From: Metopolophium dirhodum
Taxonomy: Eukaryota; Arthropoda; Insecta; Hemiptera; Aphididae
DNA: 64,000 bases
Assembly (NCBI RefSeq): GCF_019925205.1
Contig: NC_083560.1
Span: forward strand, 53,118,270-53,182,269
Direction: 5' to 3'
The position numbers and the translations under genes were made by a program. Below, one piece after another: positions 13,023 to 24,237 of this stretch; positions within the stretch are counted from its first letter, which is position 1, and every line of letters begins with the position of its first letter. The notes under the pieces were generated by a model, which had not been told where the DNA came from, searched no databases, and saw nothing but the letters and a program-made list of their open reading frames with translations.

Positions 13023-14668
13023 GAACCTTATTTTTGCTTATTATATAGTATTGTCTATTTGGTCCGTACGTATATTATTGGTTATTACCTTTCTATGTGT
13101 GATTAAAATTATGATACTCATTATTACATAACGTATATTTTACATAAAAATTGTTTAAAGTCTGTTCCTCGTCGTCCCGCGCTAGTGAAACCGACTTTTT
13201 TTCGTTTTTCGTTGTTCGTTGTTCATTAAATTATTAAGGGCCCCATGTTTGTTAGATCATAACACCAAATCGAACCGTCCACAGGTATGTCCCCTTAATT
13301 AAACATTAACCCAATTTCATTATGAACTAAAATATTGTTGTCTCCCGTTATCGTTATTTACGCTGTCATGCACATTAAGATATTTGCCTAGTCCACTTCA
13401 TATAACTCGCAGTACGTAGGATTGCCTAGTAGCAATAAGTTAGGGGTCAGTATTGTTCTTGGACATTATCGAGGGGTGCTTCAGAAATTATTATAAAATA
13501 TATTCTAATAATATTTTTATAAGCAATATCACCGATTCAAGTAATATAGTAATATAGGGAATATTATTATTACAAAATATCAAAAATGTACTATAAACAT
13601 TATGAGCGTAGTATATGAGTAGTTTTTGAGTATATAAGCTACACATAATATACACATTTGGTTTTAAGATATCTTTAGTTGAGGCCACATGCATGACAAT
13701 CTGACGCATACTTGTACCTGATCTGTCCGAGTATACAATGGCAACCATACAAAAAAATATATATTGATTTCGGATGATCTAGCGGCTAGACGTTAATGAG
13801 TCCGTATCTAGTCCGGGTGTGTGACCAGGCCGTCGATTAAGTGGCCATATTGCGTCCAATAAATTGGGAACAGTGATCTGACAAAAATAAAGCAAATATA
13901 TCCGTCGACTTTCTAGTTTCTATGCAACACCATCTCAAGTAGGCATCGGGTTGGAGCCGATACGGCCACCTCAAAATGAAAGAAGGTAGCTGAAGCTAAC
14001 AAACGGGAACAGATGCTAATACTTCGATAATTTCTACTCTTATAAACTATTATTATAATGTGCAACCAATGGCAACCATTTATAAACAAAAAATAAATTT
14101 CCTCCGTGAATCTCAAGATCTTTGTTTGACCAGCTCTTTAAAATGGATATATCGGAAAATCCTTCCAAATTTTAGTTTCGAATTTTTTTTAAGATATAGC
14201 GATGAATGAGTGAGGAGTGAGTGATACTTGGATTTTATATATTATATGGATCAACCCAAAAATATATTTATGTTAGTATGAAATATTAATAGTAACATAT
14301 ATTTTAACTAATTTCGAAATTTTTTCGCAACTTGCTCATTTTGCAAGCATATTATATTGATCTGATTTTAATGTAATACTTAATAATATATTCGATATAT
14401 GTTTGTCTGTATATTGAGCAATCATATTGAGTACATACTATCTATAAATATACCTGAAGTACCTATTAGGTAGTGATTGAATATAAATTAAACCAGATGA
14501 ACCTTTTTTCATGTGGTATCAAAACAGAGTCGAGAAAAACTGGCTATACTTATGATTATAGAGTTTTAAAAGTAAATGAAACTTTCATGAAATATTTCAT
14601 TTATATGAATAATTTTAAAAAATATGTGAATTGTAGGTATCTAAAGTCTAAATGATTATTGTCATATA
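13023..14668. other. Noncoding DNA, no gene seen
   Basis: I see no recognisable coding region. GC-richer patches at 13160-13280 and 13780-13860 have no identifiable origin. Confidence 0.4.
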
Positions 14669-14669
14669 A

Positions 14670-14880
14670 ATATATGATATACCAACAGCAATAGAACATT
14701 TTTAAAAGTTATTTTTTTTTTATCTAATACTATTAAACAATATAGCCGATAGAGAATTGATAAATGATAAATTAACCGATAGTAAAAACCACATTTATCT
14801 AATTTATAACCACTGACACAGTAATTTGCAACCTTTGGTTAATGAGTCATTCATTATCGATATTTTCTGTGTGTCATCAT
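14670..14880 (+). repeat. Dispersed repeat R3, copy 1
   Basis: This segment matches the reverse complement of 63450-63665. Shared phrases include AACAGCAATAGAACATT, GATAAATTAACCGA, CACATTTA followed by CTAATTTATAAC, and GGTTAATGAGTCATTC. The class is unknown. Confidence 0.6.
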
Positions 14881-14910
14881 TGATTTAAATATTTCAGTGA
14901 ATGTTATTAA

Positions 14911-15518
14911 TAGGGTTTGGATTTGAAGGCAAATGCTTTTCTTTTAATAGTCATAATAGAAAAATAATTTGTATACACAAATGTGTTTCATTTAATTTCT
15001 AAGACGATGGATGTATTTTTTTTGTTGCCTTTTTTACTTATAAACGCCTTATTTGTATTTAATTTTCTGTTGATTTAAATAATTTTATACACAGCTTACA
15101 TATTATCAGAACAAATAGATAAGAGCTTGATAATTATGGATATCGCTGAATACTCTATCCATTACCATCTTATGGAGTATTTGGTATGGCCATAAAAGTA
15201 CCCATACTACCTATTTAAAGATTAAAATATGTTCATAATGTGTAGATTCAAAATTGTTGTCAGTCCGCATTCGTCGACTGCCACTGTCGTTTAGTGACTT
15301 TTAACTTCGGTGGACGTAGAAAGATCCTTTTCGATGTATAAAAATATTTTGAGCCCAAACCATCAACGTTTTACTAACCTAACCATGGTAGTGAATTTTT
15401 TTTTTAATACCAACTAGTTATTATATTTTTGAATTGCTTATTTATATAAATTAAATGCCTTTTTTTACATTTTAAATGCTTTTTTTATTGATTATATTGC
15501 CTTCAAATCCGAACCCTA
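14911..15518 (+). mobile_element. Internally deleted hAT element with transposase C-terminal relic
   Basis: Terminal inverted repeats TAGGGTTTGGATTTGAAGGC (14911) and the complement of GCCTTCAAATCCGAACCCTA (ending 15518) bound 608 bp. The flanks carry GTTATTAA (14903-14910) and ATTATTAA (15519-15526), an 8-bp duplication with one change. Inside, 15301-15417 encodes a 38-codon end of a hAT dimerisation domain (TSVDVERSFSMYKNIL, then stop). The catalytic part is missing, so it cannot move without a transposase from elsewhere. An inverted fragment of its left end is at 26515-26632. Confidence 0.8.
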
Positions 15519-15769
15519 ATTATTAATATAATAAAAAATTAATAAATATTATTTCATTGAAATATTTAAATTAAAAAAGTGGGAAGTGGTATTAAATATA
15601 ATAAAACCAATACATGCAAAAAACGATTACTGAGCGAAAACTGGTTCTCATTCTATAATATTACAAAGTATACCTATGTCATGATATTATTGTTATTATA
15701 ATAATTTATTTCAATATTAGGTAGTACAACAGTATGTTAAATTCATTTTTCCCAAAAAAATCATATTTA

Positions 15770-16190
15770 ATAAGTAACAAAGTACCAACTAGATTCACTT
15801 GCCTACCAGAAAATATGCTATTGAAGAAAATCGAAGCATTTTACTATCCCAAAAGATGATGACAGACATGAAAAAAAAAACAAAATACACATCATTGTAA
15901 AATTTATTAATAAGGATTCATCCCTCCGCTCAGAGTCTAAAATTTCAGATATAGTAATTAGAAAATATTAAAGATACAAATGCACGTTTTTTTTTTATAA
16001 AAATTTAAAGTTCACAATTTAAAGAAATTCATCAATATTTGAAAAATTTCAAAATTATTTTATAGTTTAAGATATAGAAAATCTTCAATTTTTATAGCTA
16101 AGAATCTAAAATACTAATCAAGGTTTACCAAAAATTTAAAACTGAAGTTGGACGAAATTAGATATTTAAACGAAGAATAACGATTTTAAT
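15770..16190 (-). repeat. Dispersed repeat R1, left-end fragment
   Basis: The complement reproduces the left end of R1: CTGAGCGGAGGGATGAAT, then TTTTACAATGATGTGT, a poly-T tract, CTGTCATCATC, and GTGAATCTAGTTGGTACTTT. Compare 28305-28470. The rest (15960-16190) is a diverged internal R1 piece. Confidence 0.55.
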
Positions 16191-16318
16191 TATTTGGTCA
16201 AAATTATATTTGACAAACTCCGAGTCTGTGTTAGTTGAATGTTCCATAATTAAATTAGAATTGTGTTTACCATTAGGGTATATAATTCGGAACGATGGCG
16301 TGGCTTCAAAGGAGAAAC

Positions 16319-16973
16319 TAGAGATGCCCCGAGTACCCGGCAATTACTCAATGGACAGGTACTCGATATCATATTTAAGACTCGGCTCTTACTCGGTACC
16401 CGACGTTATACCTATATTTTTACCCGGCCCTTACTCGGTACCCGGCGAAATACTACATTTTTACTCGACTCATATCCAATGGCAAACGCTGATAATCTAT
16501 GTATACATATATGCATACCTATAATATTAATATAACGGGAAAAGTCTAAAATTCTAGGGTAATGAATTATAATTTATTTTGGTACATATTGGAATAACTG
16601 AACCGATTGACAATAGCCAGTTGATTATAAATAAATCATGTTTTTCTGCTATGAATTACAAAAATAAATGTTCGTATTTACCGTCTAATGTTTATATATA
16701 AATTATATGATAACAATTTGCAATCAAAATCCGTAATAAAATATAAATTATTACTATACAATTAATATTCTCAGTTATAAGTTATCAGTAATCACTTAAC
16801 AATCTACACTCTAGAGCTCTGCACAGCGACGCGTTTGATCTGTAATCTGTATTTTTCGGATTTTTAAATTTTTACTCGGCCAATACTCGGATACCTGGTT
16901 AGTACAAACAATTTTACTCGGTCAGTACTCGGTACCCGGCTTAGTAACAGATTTTCTACTCAGAACATTTCTA
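16319..16973. mobile_element. Non-autonomous hAT-like element rich in TACTCGGTACCCGG
   Basis: Imperfect terminal repeats TAGAGATGCCCCGAGTA (16319) and TAGAAATGTTCTGAGTA (complement, ending 16973) are flanked by GGAGAAAC and GAAGAAAC, an 8-bp duplication with one change. Near both ends the word TACTCGGTACCCGG and variants recur (for example 16392, 16431, 16867, 16925). Such clustered subterminal words are usual transposase-binding sites in hAT elements. The 104-codon frame across its left part is translation of these repeats, not a gene. Confidence 0.75.
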
Positions 16974-17152
16974 GAAGAAACCACTATTACCTGTGGGTTT
17001 CAGTAATATTTTTTGGAATGAAGACAAATTAGTTTTTGATGTAAATAAGGGGGCCTAACTAATTAAACAGCAGTTTTCTATAATGTAAAATATATTTTAT
17101 TGAAGAGAGAATTTTATAACAATATTTTCATTATCCTCAATTTTTTTGTGAA

Positions 17153-20100
17153 TCAAATTGTTGTTCTTTCCCTTTCTTCCCTCATCCGTTTATTTATCTA
17201 AATGAAAAAATAAACAATACATAATATAATAATGAATAATTAGTAAAATAGCTAAAAAAAACACATTACTATAAACTTATAAGTTACATTAATTTAGATT
17301 TATAGAAATTATATACAGGATTGACTCTTTTATCATTTAACACTCATTATTATTTATTTCCAAAAGTGTAAATGTTTTTGTAAATATTATTTTGCATAGT
17401 TTCAATTTGGTAACAAAATAGCGTTTTAATTAAAAAATTATATTTTAAAATATTTTTTTTATCCTTATACTATTTTGAATGATAACATATAGTTTTAATT
17501 TCATGTTACGAAGCAGAATATTTGTCTTAGTATTTCAAAACATAAAAATCAAATTTAGGGCGAATAGTCTATGAGTTATAAGTATTTACAGTTTTGATGA
17601 GCGGAGTGGTGTGATACGGGGTTACCCCACGAAATGTTTGTCCACTACTCAGCTCATCAAAATTTTAAATATTTATAACTCATACGCTACTCACCCTAAA
17701 TTCGATTTTTATGTTTAGAAATATATGGACCAATATTCTGCTTTAGAATATGAAATTAAAACTCTTGTTATCGTTCAAAAAATTAAAAAACTTAAAAAAT
17801 TATAAGGATAAAAAATATTTGAAAATATAATTTTTTATTAAAAACGTTGTTTTTTAAACGACTTGAAACTATGTTAAATAATATTTTCAAAAACATTTAC
17901 ACTTCTTGAAATAATGATCGTTGAATGATAAATGAATTTCCCTGTATATTAGATTTAGTGTTTATATTTCAGATAAGTCATCAGTGTTTGCACCAATGGG
18001 TGAATAGGCGTAAGGATGTTGTGACATAATATAACAAACTGTTAATTTTATTTATTTATTAATTATTATACTCAATAATATCGGTAAGTTAGTATGGTAT
18101 TTTATATTTTTGTGTCAAAGAACAGTCACTAATTGCCTTATCCAAAATATATCAATGTTTTAACCAAATATGTAATAAATACCATATTATTATAATTAAT
18201 CTTTTTAATTTTTTAATTTAAATTTTGAGATCTAGGGATATGATCTAATTATTTAAGTTTAAAATAATGTGAGAAAGAGTTTCTTAAAATTGTATGGTTA
18301 CTGGAAAATGGCAACATTAAAAAATACAAGAATATAATGGTACGTCTGGAGTAGTGAAAGGGTTAACATTAATATAAACAGACTAATAAAAATTGGTCTA
18401 CATACCATTCTATCTAGATAATCTATAATAGTTTGGCAACTTGCGGCACGATGCAGATCTTTACGCCAGTTCTCAATTTTGTGCATGCAACTTCTACATA
18501 AATTTGTAGACTTGTCATCGTGAAATGTCAACTAAAAATATAAAATTAATATTATAAAATAATACATAATATTATTTAACAAATTAGTAATTAAACCGTC
18601 TTCAATTAAACACATTCTAAAACTTAAAAGCCAAAGTAATACACGATGATATTTGTCGTATTACTAACACCTTTTTTTAAATGAAAATATCATAAATAAT
18701 CTGATTATTGATTGTAATTTAGAGTTGACATAAATAGAGAGCCGATTGTGTGAAAATAACATTTTAGGCTAAGTAACCATGAATTAATAGGTTTCAGATC
18801 AGAGTCAATTCAAAAACTGTAACGATTATAATGTGGTTTAAAATTATAAATAATGCCTACAATCAGTGACCTACAATCAGGCTCGTGCCTTGTCATTTTT
18901 GATTTTTTGATACGATAATGCGATACCATGCATTATAAATATTACTATAAATAATGTATTATTATTATAGGCGTAAGCACAGGCGGGTGTAATATTTATC
19001 GGAATGAATAATAAAATAAAATAAATATCTTTAGTGCATTTGATATTTTTAAGACATTTGTCTGTATCTATAATTGTTTTCAAAATTATTGTGGGCCCTA
19101 ATTTTTAGTGTGCACCCCCGGAACCAAAAGTCTGCGCACGCCTATGATTTTTATTTATTATTAAGCTTAATTTTTTTGTTGAAAATATTGATATTATTTA
19201 ACTCAATATAAGTAAGTTTAATACTTACTTTACAATTTTTCAAATTTAAATTTAATATGAATACTGTTATATTCATTATGATTGTCTTAAATTAAATTAT
19301 ATGTAATTCAATATAGATCTTAAGTCATCTAAGCTGGATTACGAAAACGATATATATTTTTCAGTACTTATTTGTTATCTAGAACATGGGTTCTCAACCT
19401 TTTGATGTCCACGCCCCCTTTTAAACTATTTTATGAGTTCATGCATCCCCCCTCACTACTATAAGATTGATGTATGCATAATATTCATATGTAAACTATA
19501 CTTTAATGTTGGTTATTGGATTAATATGAATACAACTTCAATAACGTTTTTTTTAATATTAAATGAATTTATTTGCACAAAAAAAAAATATTATTATAAT
19601 TTAAAATTGATATTAACTATTATTAAATATACAATTAATGAGATGGTTGGCCCTGTTTATTTTTAATCAATTTTTTTATGTTTGGCGACATCTGTGATAA
19701 TGCGCATCTCAGATCACTCTCCACGTCCAATCGTGCTCGATATTTCGATTTTATACATGCAAGCGCCGAAAAGCCAAACTCGCAGAGGTAGGTGGAAGAA
19801 AACTGAACCAATTGATTTGCAGCTTCATTGGCAACTTCCGGATATATAGAGAGATAACAAAAATACAAAATCGTAATAATCGCTCGGTGTATATCTATTG
19901 ATCGACCCCGGCGGCGATCAACACACCGGCAATGCACGGCGTAAAAAACGGCAACGTTTTCATTTTTCGTGTTTTTTTTCAACATTTTCACGCCTCCCTA
20001 GGGACTAAATAAATTGTCTGTGTTACTAGGATTACCTTCTTACCGAAGTTTTATTGTATATTGTTTTGTCTTGAACATTACAAAACCATCTTAAAATAAT

Positions 20101-20435
20101 ATAACGCAGTGTTAACCTGTGATAGTCACAATGAAGCAATTGAGTTTTACCATGTATCGTATAAATTGTTGAGATAACCAAAAATACAAAGGAACCTATT
20201 TTTCTTATAATAAAAGTATGTGAAGGGATCATGGTGTATATACCATGGAAGATATAAACAAAACATACCTATGATTCAACAATTGAATATTAAATGTACT
20301 TACTTGGACGTTGAAATATTTATTGATATCACTCATCCATTTAGCAGTTGGCTCTCCAAGCATTAGAATATCAACTATTTCTTCTTCACAAAGACAGATG
20401 CGGCACATTTCCCTGACATTTAAAGAAACCGACAT
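17153..20435 (-). CDS. Stand-alone ZAD-domain protein, copy A (three exons)
   Basis: Exons on the minus strand: 20304-20435, 18406-18531 and 17153-17197, giving 44 + 42 + 14 residues. Both introns are phase 0 with canonical junctions (CAA/GTAAGT...TTTTTAG/TTG and ATG/GTATGT...CATTTAG/ATA). Residues 11-14 are CRIC, and CRSC lies at residues 56-59 of the joined protein; with the spacing, WMSDIN, and a final xxxCQxIIDYLD this fits a ZAD, a zinc-binding dimerisation module usually found at the N-terminus of insect zinc-finger proteins. Here it ends after a short basic/acidic tail (NKRMREERERTT) with no C2H2 fingers. A poly-A signal AATAAA follows exon 3 near 17095-17105. Intron 1 carries a hAT fragment and a small MITE; intron 2 carries a palindromic MITE also present in copy B. 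Partner and function are unknown; a dimerisation or inhibitor-like role is inference. Confidence 0.75.
17313..17948. mobile_element. Palindromic (snap-back) MITE in intron 2 of ZAD copy A
   Basis: Almost the whole element is one inverted repeat. It begins TATACAGGATTGACTC and ends with the complement of TATACAGGGAAATTCATT, and the arms pair through ATTTAGGGCGAATAGTCTA / CTACTCACCCTAAATT around a centre near 17630. A TA flanks each end, as expected for Tc1/mariner-type MITEs. The related copy at 55601-55957 sits in the matching intron of ZAD copy B. Confidence 0.7.
18967..19145. mobile_element. Small MITE in intron 1 of ZAD copy A
   Basis: Inverted ends ATAGGCGTAAGCACAGGC and ATAGGCGTGCGCAGAC bound about 180 bp. 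The matching intron of copy B lacks it, so it inserted after the duplication or was lost from B. No clear target duplication is visible. Confidence 0.5.
19385..20000 (-). pseudogene. hAT (Charlie-like) transposase C-terminal fragment in intron 1 of ZAD copy A
   Basis: A frame on the minus strand (19635-19991) ends with about 69 residues typical of the hAT dimerisation region of the Charlie/ZBED5 group: TYLCEFGFSALACIKSKYR, then a DLRCALS segment and a final KNKQGQPSH before the stop. One end carries a Charlie-type terminal repeat CATGGGTTCTCAACCTTTTG at 19385. The other end (near 20000) is abrupt and lacks it, so the element is 5'-truncated. Comparison with ZAD copy B places both junctions precisely: intron homology resumes at 20001 and below 19385. 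The first 49 residues of the frame do not look like hAT. Confidence 0.7.
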
Positions 20436-21068
20436 GATCTTTGTTGAGATTGAAATCAGTACCTATTAGAAACAAAACCAATGAATCAATAGCTTAAACA
20501 AAATATCAATAATAGTATACTGAAACAACTTATGTATTCTCGAGGAAATTACCCACCAAAAAGAGTTCAGGGTATGGTAAAATACTAGTACGCAGACGAA
20601 TCGCGAGTGAACTACCAAACTGAACAGCGAAGTTCGATTGTGATGATAATATTAAATATTATGAACCATGATTTAACTGTCTTATGAACGGCAAATGAGA
20701 ATTAGTAATTTTGGTTATCCTATAGCGGTAGGAGGGAGAGATTCTGACTCATACGGTATGATATCGTACCGGCTGAAACCGCGCTCAATTAATAAAGTGG
20801 GGTCTCTAATTGTTTTAAAATGAACTACAGCTGATAACCATCACTACTGTACGCTCTACGAAGGCTGATAAAGAATATGGACGCGATAAGAATTGCAAGG
20901 GATAAATAACAAAGATAATACAAAGAAATATGTATTTAAATACTTTTTAAAATACAACCATTAATAATAACACAGAAATTGTGGGCGTGCTTGGGAGACA
21001 CTGCCGATCGAATTCCTGCACTTAGTCTGTTGGTACTTGTTTACGTCCTGTAGATTATGATTGGAAGT

Positions 21069-21254
21069 TTAACCCACCGAAAAACGCATCGAAACTACCT
21101 GTAATAATCTACACCAATCTGGGGTATACGTTTGTTCACCAGAGTCACGAAAACGTTTAGTTACTGCCACCATGTTCAATGAGTTACCCGATTTGGACAA
21201 TTTCAAGGCAAATTTACAGAGTGCAGTAACCAGTCTCTTAGTTAGAATCCTCAA
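21069..21254 (-). other. Upstream block shared by both ZAD copies, 62-codon frame
   Basis: The complement of this block matches 51480-51690 upstream of ZAD copy B. In copy A it reads MVAVTKRFRDSGEQTYTPDW... to a stop; in B the same phase reads AVTKGFRNSGEQTYTAGW but has an internal stop. It may be a 5' flanking element or a relic exon. It sets the upstream limit of the duplication. Confidence 0.35.
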
Positions 21255-21484
21255 GACACAATATGTCCAATGTCCACACCAGTATGCACTATGATATATT
21301 TTTGGAATTGAATGTACTTGTATGTATATTGAGTCGTTCTAACATCCGGTACGATATTTTTCTTACTTCTATCTATTGTATACTACTCTCAAATCAACTT
21401 GTTAATTATTTCTTTCCATCAAACATAACACTGTCCACCATGTATAATACATATTAATCGTAGCATCATAGGTATAAGAGTTAG

Positions 21485-21700
21485 GTATAAGTAGTACGCA
21501 GGTTAGATAACGTTTGAATAGCTATCTATATCCGTTGAAGGAGCTATATGGTGACGTCAAACGTAATAATCTCTAAAGTCCAACAATATACAGGTAGAAT
21601 CATTGTATATGAGTAGTTCACTGGTTAGATTATGTTCGAGTAGTAATCAATGTCCGTAAAAGGAGCTACATCTAATGTAATAATCTTTAGACTATTGGCC
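21485..21700 (+). repeat. Tandem duplication with 120-bp period
   Basis: Two diverged units start at about 21485 and 21605. Each runs from a GTATA..GAGTAGT-like start through GGTTAGAT and AGGAGCTA to GTAATAATCT. Confidence 0.6.
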
Positions 21701-23358
21701 TTTAATATCTAGAAAGGAATATTAGGATACGATCATATCTACATGATATCCGGATTCAAAAACATCTAGTACATATTTTTGAAAAATTCTGATTGGTCGT
21801 TGTTGATCATCATTTAGATATATAGTTTTAGGTACAATAGATTCAAAAAATTGAGGAATAATTGATTTAATAGAATGATAGTTGATTATATTAAGTTAAA
21901 TCTTTTCCTGTATTAAAAGGCTTTACAAAACTAATTTTCCAAGTTGATTAAAAACAACCACTAGAACCTAGAAAGATATAAATAATTTAAATATAATAAA
22001 GGAGCCGCTAGCACGTATTTACAGTTAATAAAGAAACATCTTGAAATCATGTTAGGGCAATATAACTCGTTTTCTTAGAGATATTTTTTAATTCATTTAG
22101 AACGTCTGTGAAACTTAAAACACACGTTTTAAGATTTAATTGATAAATTATTATCAGTGGATGACTAATAGGTGTTTATGGTTAAAGCTGATTTTCGTAG
22201 ACGCTGGAAAAATAATGAGCGAAACTATAAATAATATCCTTATTTCTTACCACCAACAAATAGATTATTATCGTAAATCATAATATTTGTAAGGAATGAA
22301 CAAGTTTTTTTTTTATTGTTAAAGAATTTCCAAAAAATTAGGATTAGTTTTAATAGAATTTTGAATATTAAAAATATGTCATTCTTATAATGGACTTTGG
22401 ATTGAGGTTTACATATTTCTAAAAATCTATTGTTGTTAATTTGGGAAGTAGTTTGTTTGTAGAATATGTGACCAATTTTTTTCATATAAATTAAATCTTT
22501 TTAACGTAGAACTAAACTATATAGTTTATTTATTATAAAAAAATGTATTTTTACTACGATGACTATTAAGAATTTTAAAACTCATACATCATAAAACTCA
22601 TTAACCCCGTTGTTTTTTTTTTTTATGAAACCCGTGATCCCAATTAATAGTATACGAATGATAATCTAATAATATTATAATCACTTTTTAAATAATCATA
22701 TAAAGTTTCATTAAAATACAAAGGCTTAATATTTAATTTGTTTTGACATTAGTCAAGCAGAATTATATCAATAATCTGTTGTCAATGTCTACAATTAGGT
22801 ACATGCCACATCAGCAATTGACGCATTTGATAAAATTAATTCTAAAATAGCATTATAATGATTTTTATTATAATTAATTGATTTAGATTAAGATAATATG
22901 AAAATTAGCTAATGTGTCAGATTTTACTGTACAATATTAATGAGAAACAGCGGACGCCATTCAAACGGTTGAATGTCAAATAGTAGAACGTCAAAATCTT
23001 GAACGTGAATATATTTAACGATGAAATGTTGAACATTCAAAACCTTGAATTTATATCATTTGTTAATGTCCTTTTAATAGCTGGTAAATTATAATCACCC
23101 AATATAATAATGTTATCATTACTGTAAGTAGGTACACAACAAACTATGAACCGTATCAATATTAAACGATCGTTATAAATATTTCCACCAGAATTAGACG
23201 AAATGTAAGTGGCGCAAATTAAAAGTGTCCTCTACCGTGTCCTATTTGAAGAACAGCTTGTATATCGCGTCACTAGGAACAGCATAAGAATATGAGTCAC
23301 CGCGCTCACGTAGGACATGAAGAAGAAGAACGACACAACTCAAATATAACAATTATAC
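21701..23358. other. AT-rich noncoding DNA, no gene seen
   Basis: No credible coding region. At 22955-23045 a loose 10- to 12-bp repeat of the TTGAACGTCAAAA type occurs about six times. Confidence 0.4.
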
Positions 23359-23366
23359 ATTACAGG

Positions 23367-24229
23367 TAGTGATGGGCAGAAACGACTATTTGATACTACC
23401 GACTATTAGTCGGTTTTCATCACGTACTACCGACTATTATTCGACTAATAATTTTCACGACCAGCTATATACAAATCATAGAAATTAGTCGAATAATTAG
23501 TCGACTATTTTTTTCCAACCAACTAATATGAATAAATGAAATTAGTCGACTAATTATTCGACTACTTTTTTCAACCAACTAATATGAATAAATGAAATTA
23601 GTCAACTAATTATTCGACTAAAATAACTGATAAATCGATAATAAATTCTAAGAAATTTAAATTGTACTCGTAATTCTATTTAAAACTAGTCAAAACAAAA
23701 ATACCGATAATGACACGCACGACGCACGTCGCACGACGCACACACTACAAAGGTTTACATAGGTTAGGTTAGGTTACATCCCTGCTACCTCAGTATCTTC
23801 AGAGAGAATTTTTTCAAAAGCAGGTGAAATCATGTCAGCAAAAAGAAATAGAACACATCCAAAAAATTTAGATATGTTAATTTTTAAACAAAAATTTAAA
23901 ACAGTTGTAAATTTGTATTTATTTTTCCTAGTAATGTTTATGTTTCTTGTTATATTATTATTAATTTTGTTATATTGTTGAATTAAAGTAATTCATGCTA
24001 GTTTGCAATCAGTCCAATAAAAATCAGTTGAATAATAAAAAAAAGTCGAATTGAATAACGATAATAAGTTAAATAATAAAAATCGAATAATAATAATTAG
24101 TCGAATAATAAAAATGAGTCGAATAATAATAATTAGTCGAATAATAAAAATGTTCGAGTAACTAAATTAGTCATATGGTACTACCGACTAAGTTGGTAGT
24201 AATAAATTAGTCACTTTTGCCCATCACTA
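23367..24229 (+). mobile_element. Complete, internally deleted hAT element with perfect 8-bp duplication
   Basis: The element begins TAGTGATGGGCAGAAACGAC and ends with the complement of TAGTGATGGGCAAAAGTGAC. A perfect duplication ATTACAGG flanks it (23359-23366, 24230-24237). Near the ends, ATTAGTCGA/TCGACTAAT words are densely repeated, including roughly 56-bp tandem units at 23480-23620. A frame at 23781-23981 encodes the end of a hAT dimerisation domain: PATSVSSERIFSKAGEIMS, then KRNRTHPKNL and a stop after a hydrophobic extension. The catalytic core is absent. The sharp duplication and good termini suggest a fairly recent insertion. Confidence 0.9.
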
Positions 24230-24237
24230 ATTACAGG

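Noticed and set aside
12746..13131. Three overlapping open frames of about 70 codons
   Set aside because: They are translations of the duplicated MITE in different phases.
16210..16535. Two overlapping frames (104 and 90 codons)
   Set aside because: Generated by TACTCGGTACCCGG repeats inside a hAT-like element.
23757..23776. Insect telomere-like GGTTAGGTTAGGTTA
   Set aside because: Only about three units, internal to a hAT element; not a telomere tract.
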